From NCBI RefSeq assembly GCF_007754155.1, contig NZ_CP037423.1:9482938-9546937 (forward strand): a stretch of 64,000 nt of DNA. The letters are read 5' to 3'. Of this stretch, positions 61,918 to 64,000 are shown one piece after another. The stretch comes from Stieleria neptunia (GTDB lineage: Bacteria > Planctomycetota > Planctomycetia > Pirellulales > Pirellulaceae). The number at the start of each line of letters is the position of its first letter. The first letter of the stretch is position 1. Made by a program: the position numbers and the translations under genes. The notes under the pieces are model-generated. The model was given only the letters and a program-made list of their open reading frames with translations. It searched no databases and was not told the origin of the DNA.

Positions 61918-64000
61918 TCAGAACCCTGTCCCCTCGCCTTCCGCCCAGGGGTCGTCGATCCACCAGCGACCATCGATCTTTTTCAGTTCCATGCGACTGC
62001 GTTCATTGGCATCAATTGCCCAAACGCCCTTCGGGTTGGTTTCGATCTCGAACTTCTTACGTCGCTTTGGCCTTTCGGCTTCGTCAGGGACGGCTTCGTC
62101 CGCCGCGTCGAATTCAAGGACAAACTGCCGAGGGTTCTTCAACATCGAAGGCGTGGTCGCTGTCAGCATCAGCTCCTTTTGCGTCGGCACGCGAGATGCA
62201 TCGCCTTGAAGTCGCTCGCGAACACTGGCGGCAGCTTGGTACAGCCCTGCCTTGGCGATCGACGGCACGTTGTCGATCATCGACCGAGCGAGTAACGCTT
62301 CGAGTTCGTCAGCCTTCCTGCGCTGCTTATCTTGCAACTCGTCATCTGGAATTTTTCGGTACATTTCCAACATGGCCGTCGCGATGACAAGATAGTTTGC
62401 CGCGAACTGATCGATCACCTTGTCCGAATAGCATTCTAAACAACCCGCCACGTCGTCGCGAAACTGACAGTCGGCGTAATACGTCATCAGCGATTCGGGA
62501 GTTGCGAAACCGGGGTTTGCCTCAGCGGAATGAATCACACCGTCCGTCGCCGAGTCGACCGAAATGTACTGCTGACGTATTTGGAATGCATAAGTGCTGC
62601 CAGGCCTCGCGACTTGCGGCATCACCATTCGTACCGACCAAATCTTGAAGGTGTCACCGCCTAGGCTCCCGAAACGTGCGATCACATCCAACTTGCAGTC
62701 TACTGGCAGTTGATGAGTGTTTTTGATCTCTTGAAAGTTTGCGAAAGTTTTGTTGTCGACCGAAGCTTCATGGCGGCGAGACTTCCAATTAACGATTGCC
62801 GCCAGTACTTCGTCGACTGTCAATGGCGGCTGACGTTTGCCATCGACCGAATGATGCATCGCATTGAATTCGGTGATCGCAGCGGCCAGCGGCGTTGCCC
62901 GTTCAATCGCGGCGGGCAGTCTGGGGGCCCGGAAGTTCACGGGTGGAGCAAGGTAACGTTTGCGAACGAGAACCCTTGATTGAGAGTAGCGATTCACCAG
63001 TTCGATGCTGTAAATCTTGATCTCTCCATCATCCGTCACGACTTCCGATTCGCCCCCTGCGATTGCCCATTGCTCCGGTAAATAGCGTCCGATTCCGAGG
63101 TTGGTTAGGAAACCCTTGACTTCAACGGATAGCTCGCCATCGGTTTGCAGTTTCCATTGGCTTAGCGAAAGCAATTCGTCGACGGTGAGCGGAGGCTGGT
63201 GATCGTCGCCACCGGCTGCGATCATTCTGCGATTGAACGCTTCGACTTTGCCAGCCAATGTGCTGGGGTCCGCGGGCGCACCTAATGCTTGGAATTTGCC
63301 GTCACCATGAAGTCTTGATGCTGCGTCGCCGATCAAATGAAAATGATGGTGGTCGATGTAGACCACTTTGATTGCATCGCGTTCGTCAATGGAATGGGGG
63401 ATTGGATAATCGACTTCTTGTTTCTCGTCGGAATAGACCGTGCATTTATAGTGCGCGTGGTGGAGTTGTGCTGGACCAATCAGAGGATACACGCGAGGAG
63501 GATCGATGTAGTCTGCGATTTTCTCTTTCGTTATTCGCACATTCTCTCGCCGCGTTTTCCAGATCGATGCAATGTTGCCTTTTGCAAAACGTTGCGACTC
63601 TAGAACGCGGAGGATTTCCTGATCGCTGGGAGGATCAAGGGCAATCGCGTTGCCGCCTTGCGTTGTTGGGCCGGGGATTGGCACGAAGTTGGCGAGGGGA
63701 TGCTGCTGGGTCGCAATTGCGTTTGCTCTCTGGTAAACCGGTGCTGGTCCGGCATTTGGATTCGGGCCATTTCGATCGTCGAAGCCATACACATCCAATT
63801 CACGCACCTTGTCCGGTGCCAAGCGGACATCAATCTTCGCCAACCAAGTCTCGCCGCGTTTCAGCGTCACGCGACCGCCTGAGAGATGAACGTCGGTTGC
63901 TTGGCCATCGACTTCGATGCGGTAGTTGCCTGCACTTAAACGTGTTGTGGCACCATCGAGAGAAACGCTGAGTTGGTCGACGATTTTTTCGCCTTGAATG
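61918..64000 (-). CDS. Large hypothetical protein with duplicated domain (5' end outside window)
   Basis: The frame is open to the window edge, so at least 693 C-terminal residues are seen and the start is missing. The visible beginning, LSAGNYRIEVDGQATDVHLS followed by GRVTLKRGETWLAKI, resembles PEGA-like beta modules at the end of some planctomycete kinases. Then two related blocks of about 100 residues begin QPPLTVDELLSLSQWKLQ and QPPLTVDEVLAAIVNWKSRR, and end with similar YSIELVNRY / WSVRMVMP and QYI-type strands, showing an internal duplication. A helical region (CLECYSDKVIDQFAANYL) and a final basic/aromatic segment with KIDGRWWIDD resemble an NTF2-like fold. No catalytic motif was found. 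Confidence 0.75.
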   Translation of the reverse strand, partial: IQGEKIVDQLSVSLDGATTRLSAGNYRIEVDGQATDVHLSGGRVTLKRGETWLAKIDVRLAPDKVRELDVYGFDDRNGPNPNAGPAPVYQRANAIATQQHPLANFVPIPGPTTQGGNAIALDPPSDQEILRVLESQRFAKGNIASIWKTRRENVRITKEKIADYIDPPRVYPLIGPAQLHHAHYKCTVYSDEKQEVDYPIPHSIDERDAIKVVYIDHHHFHLIGDAASRLHGDGKFQALGAPADPSTLAGKVEAFNRRMIAAGGDDHQPPLTVDELLSLSQWKLQTDGELSVEVKGFLTNLGIGRYLPEQWAIAGGESEVVTDDGEIKIYSIELVNRYSQSRVLVRKRYLAPPVNFRAPRLPAAIERATPLAAAITEFNAMHHSVDGKRQPPLTVDEVLAAIVNWKSRRHEASVDNKTFANFQEIKNTHQLPVDCKLDVIARFGSLGGDTFKIWSVRMVMPQVARPGSTYAFQIRQQYISVDSATDGVIHSAEANPGFATPESLMTYYADCQFRDDVAGCLECYSDKVIDQFAANYLVIATAMLEMYRKIPDDELQDKQRRKADELEALLARSMIDNVPSIAKAGLYQAAASVRERLQGDASRVPTQKELMLTATTPSMLKNPRQFVLEFDAADEAVPDEAERPKRRKKFEIETNPKGVWAIDANERSRMELKKIDGRWWIDDPWAEGEGTGF

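Overview
The window is typical of a planctomycete chromosome, most likely from the Pirellulaceae (Rhodopirellula-like). The evidence is a set of planctomycete-type exported families (DUF1549/DUF1553, DUF1501, pre-peptidase PPC proteins, Tat-exported Gfo/Idh/MocA proteins, a sulfatase), a giant surface protein with the LEPRLLLA-type N-terminal signature, a PEP-CTERM protein, WD40/Ser-Thr kinase proteins, weak ribosome binding sites, and many dispersed palindromic repeats between genes. No rRNA, tRNA, CRISPR array or replication origin was recognised.

Layout. 1-9705 is a plus-strand run: a WD40 protein cut by the window edge, DUF1549/1553, PPC and DUF1501 proteins, then two Gfo/Idh/MocA proteins. 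A 14/16-bp tandem array (9811-10120) runs directly into the start of a sialidase-like/esterase fusion (10125-12467). Protoporphyrinogen oxidase, a YwiC-like membrane protein and a BNR-repeat protein follow. 16621-22765 on the minus strand looks like a nitric-oxide response block (globin, Ric/YtfE di-iron repair protein, quinol-dependent NO reductase, DUF2024 protein), with an IS110-family element between globin and ric. 23066-27837 holds a sulfatase, a dimethylformamidase-large-subunit-like protein and a TlpA-like thioredoxin. 27886-35418 (minus) is a 2510-residue surface protein. It is divergent from an ECF sigma factor followed by two transmembrane Ser/Thr kinases, the first carrying an N-terminal HxxxCxxC anti-sigma-type motif.

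41831-58176 is rich in transport and ion-channel genes: a ThrE-type exporter, a PEP-CTERM protein, two divergent very large MscS/MscK-like channels, an overlapping three-gene unit (PP2C phosphatase with cyclic-nucleotide-binding-like domain, then two prokaryotic glutamate-receptor-like channel proteins, one with a K+ filter and one without), CorA and MgtE. I infer an ion/osmotic homeostasis island under possible phospho-control; this grouping is the most interesting part of the window.

58270-61646 is a 3377-bp IS66-family element with perfect 19-bp terminal inverted repeats and four ORFs. A fragment of a second IS66 transposase lies just outside its right end. The window ends in a partial minus-strand gene with an internally duplicated domain of unknown function.

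At least six families of short palindromic or dispersed repeats recur in the intergenic spaces, several at distant places in the window and in both orientations. One supplies the stop codon of a gene.
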